Shown here: positions 43,526 through 43,893 of the stretch, in pieces
Numbering within the stretch: position 1 is the first letter of the stretch
How the letters are laid out: each line of letters starts with the position of its first letter
Assembly: GCA_027449105.1 (NCBI GenBank)
Contig: DAIDMG010000007.1
Span: forward strand, 1 to 43,893
Source of the DNA: Acidiphilium sp.
GTDB lineage: Bacteria; Pseudomonadota; Alphaproteobacteria; Acetobacterales; Acetobacteraceae
Reading direction: 5' to 3'
Length of the DNA stretch: 43,893 nt
The notes under the pieces: generated by a model
What the model saw: only the letters and a program-made list of their open reading frames with translations
Told to the model about the DNA's origin: nothing
Database searches by the model: none
Position numbers and translations under genes: made by a program

Positions 43526-43893
43526 CGGAACTATAAAGTTTACGTAGATGATAAATAGATGTAGTTAGAGACGTATGAGCCGTTCAGCAATGACTCTTCG
43601 TGCGTTCAATGAGATGTGTCCAGACGAAGACGCTGCGCGTGCTTGGTTCGAGAAGTCGCGCTGGCCGCATGGGCCGGAATGCCCGAAATGCGGCTCCATC
43701 GATCGTTCCTCTTGGCTCAAGATGCCGCGCCGCTGGAACTGCATCGCATGCCACCATCAGTTCTCGGTGACAACAGGAACACCGATGCACCGGACGCATT
43801 TGCCGCTGCTGACATGGGCACACGCAATTTACCTGATCGTGTCCTCGTCGAAGGGCATTTCCGCGATGAAACTGAGCGAGATGCTTGGCATCT
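43526..43893 (+). mobile_element. IS1595-type element, left part (runs off the right edge)
   Basis: It begins with the terminal motif CGGAACTAT (43526-43534) shared by the three IS1595-type copies in this window. It contains the transposase start at 43575 and continues beyond the window. The sequence between motif and start is similar to, but clearly diverged from, the copy at the left edge. Confidence 0.65.
43575..43893 (+). CDS. IS1595-family transposase, N-terminal 106 codons
   Basis: The frame is open to the edge: MSRSAMTLRAFNEMCPDEDA, then a zinc ribbon (CPKCG, and CIACHHQF about 20 residues later), VTTGTPMHRTHLPLLTWAHA and SSKGISAMKLSEMLGI. This is the N-terminal zinc ribbon and linker of ISXO2-like transposases. 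No defect is seen in the visible part. An internal ATG (MTLRAF) at 43590 corresponds to the start of the other copies. Confidence 0.85.
   Translation, partial: MSRSAMTLRAFNEMCPDEDAARAWFEKSRWPHGPECPKCGSIDRSSWLKMPRRWNCIACHHQFSVTTGTPMHRTHLPLLTWAHAIYLIVSSSKGISAMKLSEMLGI

Noticed and set aside
1-43893. CRISPR arrays, tRNA or rRNA genes
   Set aside because: No regularly spaced repeats and no cloverleaf or rRNA-like sequence were found on reading both strands. TnpB relics here are transposon-derived, not Cas.

Overview
The window looks like a chromosomal segment of an alphaproteobacterium, most plausibly in the Acetobacteraceae/Rhodospirillales. The reasons are the split F0 ATP synthase cluster atpI-atpB-atpE-b'-b, the purC-purS pair, the glyA-nrdR-ribD-ribE-ribBA-ribH-nusB-thiL housekeeping order, a hopanoid-associated RND transporter (HpnN), a Kdo hydroxylase and a long-chain polyprenyl diphosphate synthase. 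The taxonomic assignment is inference from gene families and order; no rRNA or tRNA gene is visible.

Layout: (1) 1-123 holds the 5' end of an IS1595-type element facing out of the window. (2) 335-2855 is the F0 part of ATP synthase. (3) 2982-3982 is purC-purS; purQ and purL, which commonly follow, are absent. (4) 3983-14240 is an insertion-sequence graveyard. It contains an apparently intact IS630 element (4278-5329) with a likely programmed -1 frameshift, inserted into a second, truncated IS630-type transposase; an IS607 relic; an IS200/IS605 (TnpA/TnpB) relic truncated by an IS1595 relic; and an IS3 fragment. Single real genes sit among these: a Tat-exported high-potential iron-sulfur protein, a small membrane protein, a two-gene ABC exporter and a Kdo hydroxylase. 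(5) 14478-17556 has a small secreted protein of unknown function divergent from an OmpR-type regulator and its histidine kinase, which carries a one-base frameshift. (6) 17970-25386 holds an enoyl-CoA hydratase, nrdB, mazG, a tRNA-type N6-adenine methyltransferase, polyprenyl diphosphate synthase, a CoA-binding protein and a membrane GH17 glucanosyl protein. (7) About 1 kb without a recognisable gene. (8) 26405-33405 is a tightly packed, translationally coupled operon rpiB-glyA-nrdR-ribD-ribE-ribBA-ribH-nusB-thiL. (9) On the minus strand follow ilvD, then a hpnN-ribbon-helix-helix pair with a TAXI-type binding protein, then a surface polysaccharide operon (CapD-like dehydratase, DegT aminotransferase, proline iminopeptidase). 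(10) 43526-43893 is another IS1595-type element running off the right edge.

Functionally the window mixes core energy, nucleotide, folate/C1 and riboflavin metabolism with envelope functions (hopanoid transport, Kdo hydroxylation, sugar-nucleotide modification, beta-glucan remodelling). I did not find a clear new multi-gene system. The best leads are the small secreted protein with strong flanking regulatory structure next to the damaged two-component system, the HiPIP with an extra cysteine, the inactive-looking GTP cyclohydrolase II half of RibBA, and the traces of two different TnpB-bearing transposons.
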